From Burkholderia sp. Ac-20365 (GTDB taxonomy: Bacteria > Pseudomonadota > Gammaproteobacteria > Burkholderiales > Burkholderiaceae): a stretch of DNA of 64,000 nucleotides. Positions 36,727 to 45,304 of the stretch are shown one piece after another. Both the position numbers and the translations under genes were made by a program. The stretch spans positions 248,001-312,000 of the forward strand of contig NZ_JAAGPI010000005.1 of NCBI RefSeq assembly GCF_017104715.1. Reading direction: 5' to 3'. Position 1 is the first letter of the stretch, and every line of letters starts with the position of its first letter. The notes below the pieces were generated by a model. The model had not been told where the DNA came from. It did no database searches and was given only the letters and a program-made list of their open reading frames with translations.

Positions 36727-37416
36727 TTACGTACTCTGTTTTTCTATCGTGTAACGCAGCCAGACCGCGCCGTGTTCCAGTTTCTCGATCGACTCGAGAC
36801 TCAGATAGGTTGGCGCATGCCACTTGTCCATCGCCACTTCGAATGACGACGGATGTTCACAGCGGGCATCGACGAGCGGGATCAGCAATATACTGACTTC
36901 ATCGACCAGCCCCGCATTCACAAAAGCGCCGCTCACGCGCGATCCGCCTTCCACAATCAGTTTCTTGACGCCGAGTTCAGCCGCCAGTGTTTGCACGACA
37001 TGCGCGAGATCGATCTCGCTCTTTCCACCAAACATGTAAGAGACATTGATGGACTGGAGATACGCCAGGTAATCATCGGCGACTGCTTCCGTCACGACTT
37101 CGACGACGTGAGACTTGAGCGCAATATTGCTCTTCCATGCCACACGCCCTTGCGGATCAATGGAAATCGCGTACTGGCTCGCATTGCGGTCGACAAAATG
37201 GTTGGTGCGCGGGATCGGCGCCCTGGCGAGTCCTTTGGGATAGTCGTCGCCATGTGACACCTCCTGCATGGTCACACGGCCGCATATCCAGCCGTCCGCT
37301 TCGAATTTCGCGGCCGTCTCTTCGTACATGCCGAAAACGTACTTGCGTTGCCAGCCGTCGGTCAGACTGCGGCCATCGACGGAGGACATCATATGGGCGA
37401 CTATATAAGGTTTCAT
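36727..37416 (-). CDS. RibD C-terminal-domain reductase (DHFR-like fold)
   Basis: About 229 residues from the ATG at 37416; Met codons at 37431 and 37467 are alternatives. It begins PYIVAHMMSSVDGRSLTDGW, typical of RibD_C/dihydrofolate-reductase-fold pyrimidine reductases, and has LIVEGGSRVSGAFVNAGLVD near the C-terminus. No deaminase domain and no riboflavin genes nearby, so it is probably a stand-alone NADPH reductase of unknown substrate. Confidence 0.8.
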   Translation of the reverse strand: MKPYIVAHMMSSVDGRSLTDGWQRKYVFGMYEETAAKFEADGWICGRVTMQEVSHGDDYPKGLARAPIPRTNHFVDRNASQYAISIDPQGRVAWKSNIALKSHVVEVVTEAVADDYLAYLQSINVSYMFGGKSEIDLAHVVQTLAAELGVKKLIVEGGSRVSGAFVNAGLVDEVSILLIPLVDARCEHPSSFEVAMDKWHAPTYLSLESIEKLEHGAVWLRYTIEKQST

Positions 37417-37491
37417 GTCTGCACGTTCCATATCAGTTCGTTCGAATGGGTCCGAACGCGGGTTCAAACGCGCCGTACTAGTGTCGCGGCC

Positions 37492-38619
37492 TCAGATGAA
37501 CTCCACGATTTGCCGGATCGCCTCGCCTTCGTGCAGAAGATCGAAGCCGTGATTGATGTTCTCGAGCGTCAGACGACCGGTAAGCAGCCTGTCGACGGGG
37601 AGGCGTCCTTGCATATACATGCTCATGTAGCGCGGAATGTCGCGTGACGGAACACACGTGCCGATATAACTGCCCTTCAGATTGCGCTCTTCTCCAACCA
37701 GTTTCGCCACCGACAGCCCGAACGTCGACGTAGGCGGCGGCAAACCCGCGGTGACCGTGACGCCGCCTCGACGCGTGACGTTGTACGCGAGACTCAGTGC
37801 GGGAATCGCGCCCGCGAATTCGAGTGCCCGGTCGACACCGCCAGAAGATACATCACGGATTGCGGCTTCCGTATCGGGGTCACGCGCATTGTAGACATGT
37901 GTCGCACCGAGAGAGCGCGCAAACTGCAGGCGCGAGTCGGCAAGATCCACCGCGATGACCTGTCGCGCGCCGGCCGCGATTGCGCCGATGAGCGCAGCCA
38001 TGCCGACACCACCGAGACCGATGACAGCAATCGACATACCCGCCTTGAATTCGGCTGTGTTGATCACGGCGCCCATGCCTGTCAGTACCGCACATCCGAA
38101 CAGCGCGGCCGTGTCGAGTGGTATGTCCGGGTCGATCTTCACAAGCGATCGACGCGATACCGTCGCATACTCCGCGAACACCGAACAGCCCAGATGATGA
38201 TTGATGGGCTCCCCGTGATAATGCAACCGGCGCTCACCGGACAGCAGTGTGCCAGCAGTATTCGACTGCGCACCGGGCACGCAGAGCGCCGGCCGTCCCT
38301 CCGCGCACGGTTCGCAGTGACCGCAACTGGGAACGAAAACCGCGATTACATGATCGCCCGCCTGCAGATCGGGGACACCTGCTCCGACTTCTTCAACCAC
38401 GGCCGACGCTTCGTGCCCAAGCGCCATTGGAAGCGGCCGCGGGCGGTCACCATTGATCACTGAAAGATCAGAATGACACAAACCGGCCGCCGAAATCTTG
38501 ATGAGAACCTCCCCGGGGCCAGGTCCCTGCAGATCGAGCGTCTCGATGGTTAGAGGCTGGCTGTCGGCATATCTGGGTTTGGCGCCCGCAGCATTCAGCA
38601 CGGCGGCTTTCACTTTCAT
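37492..38619 (-). CDS. zinc-dependent alcohol dehydrogenase (class III-like MDR)
   Basis: 375 residues from the ATG with SD GGAGATCCC. Catalytic zinc motifs are AAGLCHSDLSV and LGHEASAVV. The full four-Cys structural zinc site is present (CGHCEPCAEGRPALC). The Rossmann motif is AVIGLGGVGMAALIGA. Related to NAD-dependent aryl/benzyl alcohol and formaldehyde dehydrogenases. Divergent from the cyclase gene at 38910. Confidence 0.88.
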   Translation of the reverse strand: MKVKAAVLNAAGAKPRYADSQPLTIETLDLQGPGPGEVLIKISAAGLCHSDLSVINGDRPRPLPMALGHEASAVVEEVGAGVPDLQAGDHVIAVFVPSCGHCEPCAEGRPALCVPGAQSNTAGTLLSGERRLHYHGEPINHHLGCSVFAEYATVSRRSLVKIDPDIPLDTAALFGCAVLTGMGAVINTAEFKAGMSIAVIGLGGVGMAALIGAIAAGARQVIAVDLADSRLQFARSLGATHVYNARDPDTEAAIRDVSSGGVDRALEFAGAIPALSLAYNVTRRGGVTVTAGLPPPTSTFGLSVAKLVGEERNLKGSYIGTCVPSRDIPRYMSMYMQGRLPVDRLLTGRLTLENINHGFDLLHEGEAIRQIVEFI

Positions 38620-38803
38620 GGGATCTCCAGCGCGGGCGTTCACATTGATGAGGCGGGACTGTTACGTGCCTGATTGCGACCCCCAACTTAGCGCACTTCA
38701 CGAGAGGGTGTTGGCGCAAGTGCGTAGTGGCAAAGCGTGCGCTTTAGTAGAGTGTGCTTGAGTGCCTGATTCGTCTTGCCCGCCAAAGCGACGGCTGGGT
38801 ACT

Positions 38804-38866
38804 GATGAGAAGTTATATCTGTATCAATTCCTCTCAATTATCTTGCGACATCGACCTGCCTATACT
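38804..38866 (+). promoter_or_regulatory. LysR-type promoter module, copy 2
   Basis: TATATCTGTATCAA (38814-38827), CTCTCAATT (38831-38839) and -10 TATACT (38861-38866) align without gaps to 24027-24089. It lies 43 bp upstream of the cyclase start codon. No LysR gene is adjacent here, so the regulator encoded at 23083 is the obvious candidate. Confidence 0.65.
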
Positions 38867-38909
38867 GGACCGCGCTGACGAAGCTGCTCGAATAATTAAG
38901 GAGACGATC

Positions 38910-39878
38910 ATGTGCGAAAGAAAACCGGCCAACGACGCTGATGTAAAGCAACTCCTCGAAGGGTTGCCGACCAATTGGGGAAGATGGGGCGAGGACGATG
39001 AGATCGGTGCGTTGAACTACCTTCAGCCTGCTCAGGTGCTGCGCGGTATCCAGTCAGTTCGCAAAGGAAAGACCTTCACGTTGCAGGTCGAAATCGGGCA
39101 CGAAAAAGGCGAACCGTTGTTTCCCGGACGGCGTCCGTCGATGCGCATGAACGTACTGGACAAAGGGCATTATCTGGCAGGAAAAGCACATTTCGATGGC
39201 AATGTCGAATATGCCGACGATGTGATCTTCATGCATGTTCAAGGCTCGACCCAATGCGACGCACTCGGGCACGTCTGGTACGACGACAAGCTATGGAATG
39301 GCTACGATGCACTCAGCACAATAGGCGGCCTGAGCAAGGCAAGCATTTTGCCGATTGCTCATCGTGGGATCGTGGGGCGCGCTGTTTTGATCGACATGGC
39401 GCGCTTTCGGGGCAAGCGGGTTCTGGAAAAGGGTGAGACATTCGATCATCTGGACCTGATGGAAGCGGCTCGCGCGCAAGGCGTCACGATCGAACCGCGC
39501 GACATCCTCGTTATACGAACCGGACTGATCGGCTCTTTCTACGAACGCGATTCGAATGAGTTCTATGAAGACTTCATCGAACCGGGTTTGACGTTCAGTC
39601 GTGAACTCGTCAACTGGTTCCATGAAATGGAGATTCCGTGCCTCGTCACTGACACGATGGGCAATGAGGTCACTGTCGATCCGGTATCGGGCGTCATGAT
39701 CCCGCTTCACAACGCGTTGATGCGCAATCTGGGTGTCGTCTTTACGGAAGTGGTTCTTCTGGACGAACTGGCTGAGGACTGCGCGCAGGATGGTCAGTGG
39801 TCGTTCTTCTATGCCGCGGCGCCGCTGAAGATCGTAGGCGGTACGGGTGCGCCTGTGAATCCTGTTGTTGTGAAGTGA
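38910..39878 (+). CDS. cyclase-family metal hydrolase (kynurenine formamidase-like)
   Basis: 322 residues from the ATG with SD TAAGGAGA; the open frame extends upstream without a good start. The cyclase-family metal motif is seen as HVQGSTQCDALGHVWYDD, a form of HxGTxxDxxxH with Ser for Gly-adjacent variation. It starts LLEGLPTNWGRWGEDDEIGALN, as in many uncharacterised bacterial members. These hydrolyse amides, esters or lactones. Its promoter shares a module with the cluster at 24198, which suggests a role in the same catabolic route. Confidence 0.85.
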   Translation: MCERKPANDADVKQLLEGLPTNWGRWGEDDEIGALNYLQPAQVLRGIQSVRKGKTFTLQVEIGHEKGEPLFPGRRPSMRMNVLDKGHYLAGKAHFDGNVEYADDVIFMHVQGSTQCDALGHVWYDDKLWNGYDALSTIGGLSKASILPIAHRGIVGRAVLIDMARFRGKRVLEKGETFDHLDLMEAARAQGVTIEPRDILVIRTGLIGSFYERDSNEFYEDFIEPGLTFSRELVNWFHEMEIPCLVTDTMGNEVTVDPVSGVMIPLHNALMRNLGVVFTEVVLLDELAEDCAQDGQWSFFYAAAPLKIVGGTGAPVNPVVVK

Positions 39879-39927
39879 CTGCACGCATCTGAACCGCGGC
39901 GCGACCGGCAGGGAAGTGTCATTCCGG

Positions 39928-39941
39928 TTAACCGCGGTTAA
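39928..39941. repeat. 14-bp perfect palindrome
   Basis: TTAACCGCGGTTAA, itself overlapping the smaller palindrome GGTTAACC (39926-39933). It lies in the gap between the cyclase gene and the hypothetical gene at 40099. It could be an operator; nothing else supports a function. Confidence 0.4.
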
Positions 39942-40098
39942 TTTGAGTAAATCAGAAAGCGCTCGCGATCAGGCTGCATCGAGAGTGAGACATAAACCCG
40001 CGCGGAGCGCGCAGTACCCAATATAAGCACTCAGGTCATCGCTTGCTTCGAAAGTATAAAACTTGTACGTTGAGTCCATACTTTGATTGGAGACCAGC

Positions 40099-40452
40099 GT
40101 GACGCGTCCTTTGCGCACAAGAGCCGAACTGCTGACGTATCTCGTCATTTCGCAGATATTGCAAAAGAGCACAACTGCAGAGTGGCTGTCAGATGAACAG
40201 GTGGTTCTGGCCGCGCGCAGATGGCATCGCGTCAAAGGCGGTCGGGACGACTGGCTTGAGCGAATAAAAATAAGCGGCAGAGCGCGAGCGGTAGCGGAGA
40301 ACCTTGCCGCATTTGTTCCATTGACGCTGACATGTCGCGGTGCAGTCGAGTTGTTTGCCGTTATCCCACGACTGGACTTTCGCGAACCCTATGTCCGCAC
40401 TGTCTATCGATACTGCGTCGACTACATCGTCGATATGCAGACGACCATTTGA
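40099..40452 (+). CDS. hypothetical protein
   Basis: About 117 residues from a GTG preceded by TTGGAGACC (a TTG at 40087 is an alternative start). Predicted mostly helical and basic (RTRAELLTYLVISQILQKS, LAARRWHRVKGGRDDWLERI). No recognised domain, signal peptide or membrane segment. It is convergent with the aldo/keto reductase gene, ending 12 bp from it. Confidence 0.5.
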   Translation: MTRPLRTRAELLTYLVISQILQKSTTAEWLSDEQVVLAARRWHRVKGGRDDWLERIKISGRARAVAENLAAFVPLTLTCRGAVELFAVIPRLDFREPYVRTVYRYCVDYIVDMQTTI

Positions 40453-40463
40453 GCGAGCAGTGG

Positions 40464-41495
40464 TCAGAGCTTCGAAATTTCCCGCCAAAGGTCGATGCCG
40501 CCTTCCTTCGCAAACTGGTCGATCTCGTACAGCTCTTCGGCGCTGAAATGGAGGTTCTTCAAAGCGTCGAGCGAGTCGTCGAGTTGTTCGACGGTGCGTG
40601 CTCCAATGAGAGCGCTGGTGACGCGCGGATCGCGAAGTACCCACGCAATCGCCATTTGCGCGAGTGACTGGCCGCGTTGCCTCGCGATCGCCGCTAGCGC
40701 GCTGACGTTGTTCAGGTTCTCGTCGGAGAGAAATTCGGGCATGAAGCTTCCGCCGCGATTGAGTGAACGTCCACCGGGCGCGTCGCCACTAATATAGCGA
40801 TCCGTCAACAGACCCTGTGCCAGCGCAGAAAACCCAATGCAGCCGATACCGAGTTCATCGAGCGTATCCAGCAAGCCGGTCTCTATGTGTCGGTTCAACA
40901 TCGAATACGAAGGCTGATGGATCAGCAGGCGCACACCTTCGCTTTTGAGTAACGCATGCGCCTCGCGAGTGCGTTCGGGACTGTAGGACGACACGCCGAC
41001 ATACAACGCCTTACCTTGCCTGACGATCTGCGCTAACGCACTCATCGTCTCTTCCATGGGCACGTTCGGCCACGGACGATGCGCGTAGAAGATGTCGACG
41101 TAGTCGACCCCGAGTCTCTTGAGCGTCTGATCGATCGATGCGATCAGATATTTCTTCGATGCACCCGCGCCATATGGACCTGGCCACATGTCGTAACCGG
41201 CCTTGGAGGAGATGATCAGTTCGTTGCGCAGCATTCCCGGAAAGTCTTTGCGCAGAATCTCGCCAAAGTTGTCCTCGGCGCTGCCGGGAGGCGGGCCGTA
41301 CATGTTCGCCAGATCAAAGTGCGTAACGCCTCGGTCGAATGCCCGCCGCACCACAGCTCGCGACGTTTCGAATACGTTCACTCCGCCGAAGTTCTGCCAG
41401 GTTCCCAATGAGATCGGCGGCAACACGAGGCCACTCTGGCCGCATTGGCGATAGACCGCGCTTTCGTACCGGTTTTCATCAGGTGTATAGGTCAT
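40464..41495 (-). CDS. aldo/keto reductase (YghZ/Gpr-like)
   Basis: 343 residues, NADPH-dependent. The AKR tetrad is visible: Asp and Tyr in THFDLANMYGPPPGS, Lys in IISSKAGYDMWPGPYG and His in IFYAHRPWPNVP. The motifs closely follow L-glyceraldehyde-3-phosphate reductases of the YghZ type. It probably detoxifies or reduces aldehydes. Divergent from the enoyl-CoA hydratase gene, with regulatory module B between them. Confidence 0.88.
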   Translation of the reverse strand: MTYTPDENRYESAVYRQCGQSGLVLPPISLGTWQNFGGVNVFETSRAVVRRAFDRGVTHFDLANMYGPPPGSAEDNFGEILRKDFPGMLRNELIISSKAGYDMWPGPYGAGASKKYLIASIDQTLKRLGVDYVDIFYAHRPWPNVPMEETMSALAQIVRQGKALYVGVSSYSPERTREAHALLKSEGVRLLIHQPSYSMLNRHIETGLLDTLDELGIGCIGFSALAQGLLTDRYISGDAPGGRSLNRGGSFMPEFLSDENLNNVSALAAIARQRGQSLAQMAIAWVLRDPRVTSALIGARTVEQLDDSLDALKNLHFSAEELYEIDQFAKEGGIDLWREISKL

Positions 41496-41607
41496 GACTG
41501 TCCTCTGCGATCGGTTCGATCCCGGGACGTAGTCTATGCAAACACTAGCCTGAGCCCGCGCATGGCGTGCGCGACGGGAGACCGTGCGAAGTCGAAAGGT
41601 CGCTAGC

Positions 41608-41668
41608 GGGTAAACCCTTCCTTGCTCTTCTTCAACTTAGTTAATAACGTTTCATTTAAATTGAAACG
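41608..41668 (+). promoter_or_regulatory. regulatory module B upstream of the enoyl-CoA hydratase gene
   Basis: GGGTAAACCCTTCCTTG (41608-41624) is identical to the sequence in module A. The palindrome TTTCATTTAAATTGAAA (41650-41666), flanked by CG on both sides, is one base off perfect symmetry. Spacing between the two parts is 11 bp longer than in module A, about one helical turn. Confidence 0.6.
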
Positions 41669-41745
41669 AATTTCATCAATCGCGATTTGATACGACGAAT
41701 GACTGTCGTGGAAAGTAACGTCCGCCGACGCAAACAGAGGACCCT

Positions 41746-42474
41746 ATGGCACAGGCTGTCTATCGAGCCGCTAGCGCGCTGGCCGATCTCGATGGTTTTC
41801 GGGTTGAGTTTGCCGAGCAGGGTGCACGTGCCGATATCGTTCTCGATCGACCGCCGTTCAATCTCATCTCCGCCAATCAGTGTGCACAGATGTGTGCGGC
41901 CTTCGAAACGCTGGACCTCGATCCAGCTGTGCGCGTCATCGTGGTGCGGGCGTCGGGCGAACATTTTTCTCGCGGCGGCGATCGCGAGGAACTGACCGAT
42001 ATGTCGCGCGAGGACGCGTGCAAGCGCGCGTGGGATCTCGGTGCGCCGTCACGGTGCAGCAAGCCGGTAATTGCCGCAAATCACGGATATTGCTTCGGGG
42101 CGGCCTTTGAGCTTTCGCTGGCATGCGATTTCAGAATCGTCACCGACACCACTCTCTATGCACTGACAGCCCAAAAAATGGGGCAAGTGCCTGGTTACGA
42201 ATGCGCAGTGCGTCTCCAGAGACTAGTGGGCTTTGCGCGACTGAAGGATGTCGTGATGCGCTCCCGGATAATCCGTGGCGTACAGGCCTACGATTGGGGG
42301 ATGGTGACCGAGTTTGTCGTGGACAGCGACCTCGAACGCGCGACGACCGAACTGGCCCGTGAGCTACTGGCAATTTCGGCTCGTCCGCAGCGCGCAGCGA
42401 AGAAGCTGCTGAACGATACTGAAGACATGCCGATCGCAGCCGGATTCGACATCGAGCGTTTCAGCTTTAGATGA
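41746..42474 (+). CDS. enoyl-CoA hydratase/isomerase family protein
   Basis: 242 residues, crotonase fold. The CoA/oxyanion-hole segments are HFSRGGDREE and ANHGYCFGAAFELSLACDFR. A Glu is present in the second catalytic loop (GQVPGYECAVRLQRLVG). The specific acyl-CoA substrate is unknown. SD AGAGGA. It is alone on its strand, divergent from the aldo/keto reductase. Confidence 0.85.
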   Translation: MAQAVYRAASALADLDGFRVEFAEQGARADIVLDRPPFNLISANQCAQMCAAFETLDLDPAVRVIVVRASGEHFSRGGDREELTDMSREDACKRAWDLGAPSRCSKPVIAANHGYCFGAAFELSLACDFRIVTDTTLYALTAQKMGQVPGYECAVRLQRLVGFARLKDVVMRSRIIRGVQAYDWGMVTEFVVDSDLERATTELARELLAISARPQRAAKKLLNDTEDMPIAAGFDIERFSFR

Positions 42475-42698
42475 CGTCCGGCGCCCGCATGGCATCGATC
42501 TTAGAGCTGGCAGCGGGTAAAAAAATCTGTCGATCATCTCCGGGTAGAACGGACAAAAGCAATCATTCTGGAAAGCCGCGATGCAGTGACCGCCACAGAA
42601 TGACGGAGAGTGGCTTTTTGCGAGCGCAACGTCGCCGGCAAAAGTGTCATTGCCGAAGCACTCGAAGCGTCAACCGACGCATATCCGGAGAACAGCAC

Positions 42699-42995
42699 AT
42701 GCATATCCTCAGAAAACTGAACGTGCTCCTCGTATCGACCTCGCTTGGGATCGGCGCGGTGGGGCCAACATTTGCGCAGACCGACGCAGCGGCAGGCGCG
42801 ATGGCATCGTCACCCGAGCCGACGAAGGCGCAGCGCAAGCAGGCACGTAAAGAGGCACGCGCCAAAAAGAACGCTGAACTGAAGAAGCTTGAAGACGCGG
42901 GCTATCAGCCCGGACGTGCAAGTGACCCGAACTACCCGCAGGATATACAGAACGCCGAGAAGAAAGCGGGTATCGGGCAAGGCACCAATCAATAA
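42699..42995 (+). CDS. small exported DUF4148-like protein
   Basis: 98 residues from the ATG with SD CCGGAGAA. Signal peptide of about 26 residues ending FAQ. The mature part is a highly charged Lys/Arg/Ala helix (KAQRKQARKEARAKKNAELK) followed by LEDAGYQPGRASDPNYPQDI, the motif of Burkholderia DUF4148 periplasmic proteins. Function unknown. A hairpin follows at 43016-43040. Confidence 0.7.
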   Translation: MHILRKLNVLLVSTSLGIGAVGPTFAQTDAAAGAMASSPEPTKAQRKQARKEARAKKNAELKKLEDAGYQPGRASDPNYPQDIQNAEKKAGIGQGTNQ

Positions 42996-43015
42996 AGCCA
43001 TTTCCGTTACGCATG

Positions 43016-43040
43016 CGTACGCGGGCACAGTCCGCGTACG
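43016..43040 (+). terminator. possible terminator hairpin
   Basis: A perfect 9-bp stem (CGTACGCGG / CCGCGTACG) with a 7-nt loop, 20 bp after the DUF4148-like gene. It has no T tract, so intrinsic termination is uncertain. Confidence 0.5.
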
Positions 43041-43382
43041 GTTCCATGCTCCGCCGCTAACGAATAGCGCGCCACGCAAGCAATTGCATCACATACAAAA
43101 GTATAGGTCGGTGCATTTCATCGATAACACGCAAACCCTTTGTAGGTCTTGTTCGCATCCCATCGCAAGCATATCTTGAGTCGGCCGCAGTGCTTACGGA
43201 TTCTTTGCAGCATGAGAGAAACCGGAGCGTTCGGGAGGCTGTGGCAATGGTCAATTCATGTGTGCATTGCACATATGCGTATCCGGAAACGGCTTTCCAT
43301 AACGAGGAGGCCACTGCCGGAAAGGCTACGGTTCAGTCTCTTAACCGGATTTTTTAGGGTCGTCACGACCCAGGAGCTAGCG
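43041..43382. other. intergenic leader region
   Basis: About 340 bp upstream of the aldo/keto reductase gene. A frame is open through part of it in phase with that gene, but the only good ribosome binding site is at 43383. No RNA gene or clear operator was recognised. Confidence 0.4.
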
Positions 43383-44399
43383 ATGAGCGTCAGAAGCAGC
43401 TTGCTGAATGGTCCATTGGGCTTTGGGGCAGCGCCATTGGGAAACATGTTCCGCAACATCCCGCAGGAAGAGGCGCTGGAAACGGTCGAAGAAGCGTGGA
43501 AGCAGGGCGTGCGCTACTACGACACGGCGCCGTTCTACGGGGCCGGGCTGTCGGAACTGCGCGTCGGCGAAGCGTTGTCCAGGCACAAGCGCGATGAGTA
43601 CATTCTGAGCACGAAGGTCGGCCGCATCATTCTGGATGAACTGGAGACAGGCAGCCGCGATTTCGGCGAGAAAGGTGGCCTTTTCGAATTCGGGCGGAAG
43701 AACAAGATTCTCTATGACTATTCGGAAAGCGGAACCTTGAAATCGATCGAAGACAGTTTGAAGCGGCTCAAGGTCGATCACATCGATTTCGTATGGGTTC
43801 ACGATATTGCGCAGGACTTTCACGGCGACGCGTGGATCACGCAGTTCGATATCGCCCGTAAAGGCGCGTTTCCAACCTTGATGCGTTTGCAGGAGCAGGG
43901 CGTCATCAAAGGATGGGGACTGGGCGTGAATCGCGTCGAACCGATCGAACTGACATTGGCGCTATCGGATGCGAAGCCGAACGGCATGCTGGTAGCGGGA
44001 CGCTATTCGCTGCTCGATCACGAACTCGCGTTGCAACGTCTGATGCCGGCGGCGCTGGAAAAGAAGGTCGATATCGTGATTGGTGGCCCGTATAGTTCGG
44101 GTGTGCTCGCCGGTGGTACGCATTTCGAGTATCAAAAGGCGCAGCCGGAGATCATCGAGAAAGTTGCACGTATCAAGGCGCTAACGGAGAAGCACAAGAT
44201 TCCGATCAAGGCGGCTGCGCTGCAATTCTCTCTTGCGCATCCGGCGACGGCTGCTGTCATTCCTGGTGCGAGTCATCCCAGCCGCATTGCTGAAGATGTC
44301 GCCGCGTTGAGTGTGAAGATTCCCGATGACTTCTGGCGGGAAATGCGCGAGCAGCGCCTGGTGTCGCCGCTTGCACCCTTGCCTGTCGACCGGAAATAG
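43383..44399 (+). CDS. aldo/keto reductase (D-threo-aldose dehydrogenase / pyridoxal dehydrogenase-like)
   Basis: 338 residues from the ATG with SD CAGGAGCTAG. Catalytic residues are seen in VRYYDTAPFYGAGLSE (Asp, Tyr), ILSTKVGR (Lys) and DFVWVHDIAQDFHG (His). The N-terminus LGFGAAPLGNMFRNI is typical of the galactose/fucose/pyridoxal dehydrogenase group. 9 bp before the SRPBCC gene, so probably an operon. Confidence 0.87.
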   Translation: MSVRSSLLNGPLGFGAAPLGNMFRNIPQEEALETVEEAWKQGVRYYDTAPFYGAGLSELRVGEALSRHKRDEYILSTKVGRIILDELETGSRDFGEKGGLFEFGRKNKILYDYSESGTLKSIEDSLKRLKVDHIDFVWVHDIAQDFHGDAWITQFDIARKGAFPTLMRLQEQGVIKGWGLGVNRVEPIELTLALSDAKPNGMLVAGRYSLLDHELALQRLMPAALEKKVDIVIGGPYSSGVLAGGTHFEYQKAQPEIIEKVARIKALTEKHKIPIKAAALQFSLAHPATAAVIPGASHPSRIAEDVAALSVKIPDDFWREMREQRLVSPLAPLPVDRK

Positions 44400-44408
44400 G
44401 GAGGCGTC

Positions 44409-44831
44409 ATGGCTGAAGCATCTTCAAGTATCGACATCGCACTGTCGGCGGATCAGGTGTGGCAACTGATTGGCGGCTTTGGCTCGCTACCGGACTGGTT
44501 GCCCTACATTCCGAAGAGCGAACTGAGCGAAGGCGGTCGTGTGCGGCATCTCGCGAATCCGAGCGGCGAGGCGATCGTCGAGAGGCTGATTGCATTCGAC
44601 AATGCGGCACGCAGCTATAGCTATGCAATCCTGCAAGCGCCGTTTCCCGTCAAAGATTATCTATCGACGCTAAAGGTCGTCGATAAGGGCGGCACTTCGT
44701 GCCGTGTCGAATGGTCTGGCCGGTTCACGCCTACCACGGTTAGCGATCAGGAAGCGTCGAAGCTGTTTCAGGGGATTTACGACGATGGCCTGAAAGCGCT
44801 AGTCGAAGAATTGGCGAAGAAGAACAAATAA
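44409..44831 (+). CDS. SRPBCC family protein
   Basis: 140 residues with a START/Bet v1-like fold (polyketide cyclase/MxaD-like). It contains LSADQVWQLIGGFGSLPDWLPY at the N-terminus and a C-terminal helix YDDGLKALVEELAKKNK. Such proteins bind hydrophobic ligands. SD GGGAGG. Probably co-transcribed with the upstream aldo/keto reductase. Confidence 0.82.
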   Translation: MAEASSSIDIALSADQVWQLIGGFGSLPDWLPYIPKSELSEGGRVRHLANPSGEAIVERLIAFDNAARSYSYAILQAPFPVKDYLSTLKVVDKGGTSCRVEWSGRFTPTTVSDQEASKLFQGIYDDGLKALVEELAKKNK

Positions 44832-44856
44832 CGATTCAGCGTGTAGAAATGGGGGC

Positions 44857-44911
44857 GCTCCAGACTGCCCGATGAGCGTTGGTTTCCGAACCAGCCGGGG
44901 AAGTCTGGAGC
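44857..44911. ncRNA. structured hairpin element between two genes
   Basis: The outer 10-bp stem GCTCCAGACT (44857-44866) / AGTCTGGAGC (44902-44911) encloses a CCCG/CGGG pairing and an inner TGGTT-tccg-AACCA hairpin (44880-44893). It sits between the SRPBCC and MoaF-like genes, all on the plus strand. No T tract follows. It may be a terminator, an attenuator or another structured RNA; this is inferred only from base pairing. Confidence 0.4.
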
Positions 44912-44948
44912 ACGTTAAAGCCATGTGAATTTTCGCGAATTCTGACCA

Positions 44949-45272
44949 ATGAACACGACCATCGAGATCGCTCCATTTGCCGGGAAAACATTCGAAGTAC
45001 GCTATGCAGGACTCACTGCGCTGAATGCCTATGCTACTGACGGCGTCAATATGCGCTATGAAATTACGGAAGGTCCGTACAAAGGCGCTGCAGGCGAAGT
45101 GAAGTACGCGTGGCGACAGATCGCGCCAGGCATATTCGCTATTTCGTGGCAGGAAGCGGATCGTTCTACCGTCGTGCACATCGATGACTTTTATGAAGGC
45201 ACGTCTTGTTCGTTCTTCACCACCGCGCAGCTTGAATTACATCGTCTGGAAGGGACGTTGCGGCAGGTTTGA
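44949..45272 (+). CDS. MoaF-like protein
   Basis: 107 residues, predicted all-beta. It resembles MoaF-related proteins (YEITEGPYKGAAGEVKYAWR, FAISWQEADRSTVVHIDDF), small lipocalin-like barrels of unclear role. Weak ribosome binding site. No signal peptide. It follows the hairpin element and precedes the convergent toxin gene. Confidence 0.6.
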   Translation: MNTTIEIAPFAGKTFEVRYAGLTALNAYATDGVNMRYEITEGPYKGAAGEVKYAWRQIAPGIFAISWQEADRSTVVHIDDFYEGTSCSFFTTAQLELHRLEGTLRQV

Positions 45273-45304
45273 TCGGATTATGCGAAATGCGCGCGCGACC
45301 ACTT

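Noticed and set aside
37252..37276. GTGACACC...GGTCACAC inside the RibD-like gene, resembling a parS site
   Set aside because: The arms are imperfect, the spacing differs and it lies in coding sequence far from parB.
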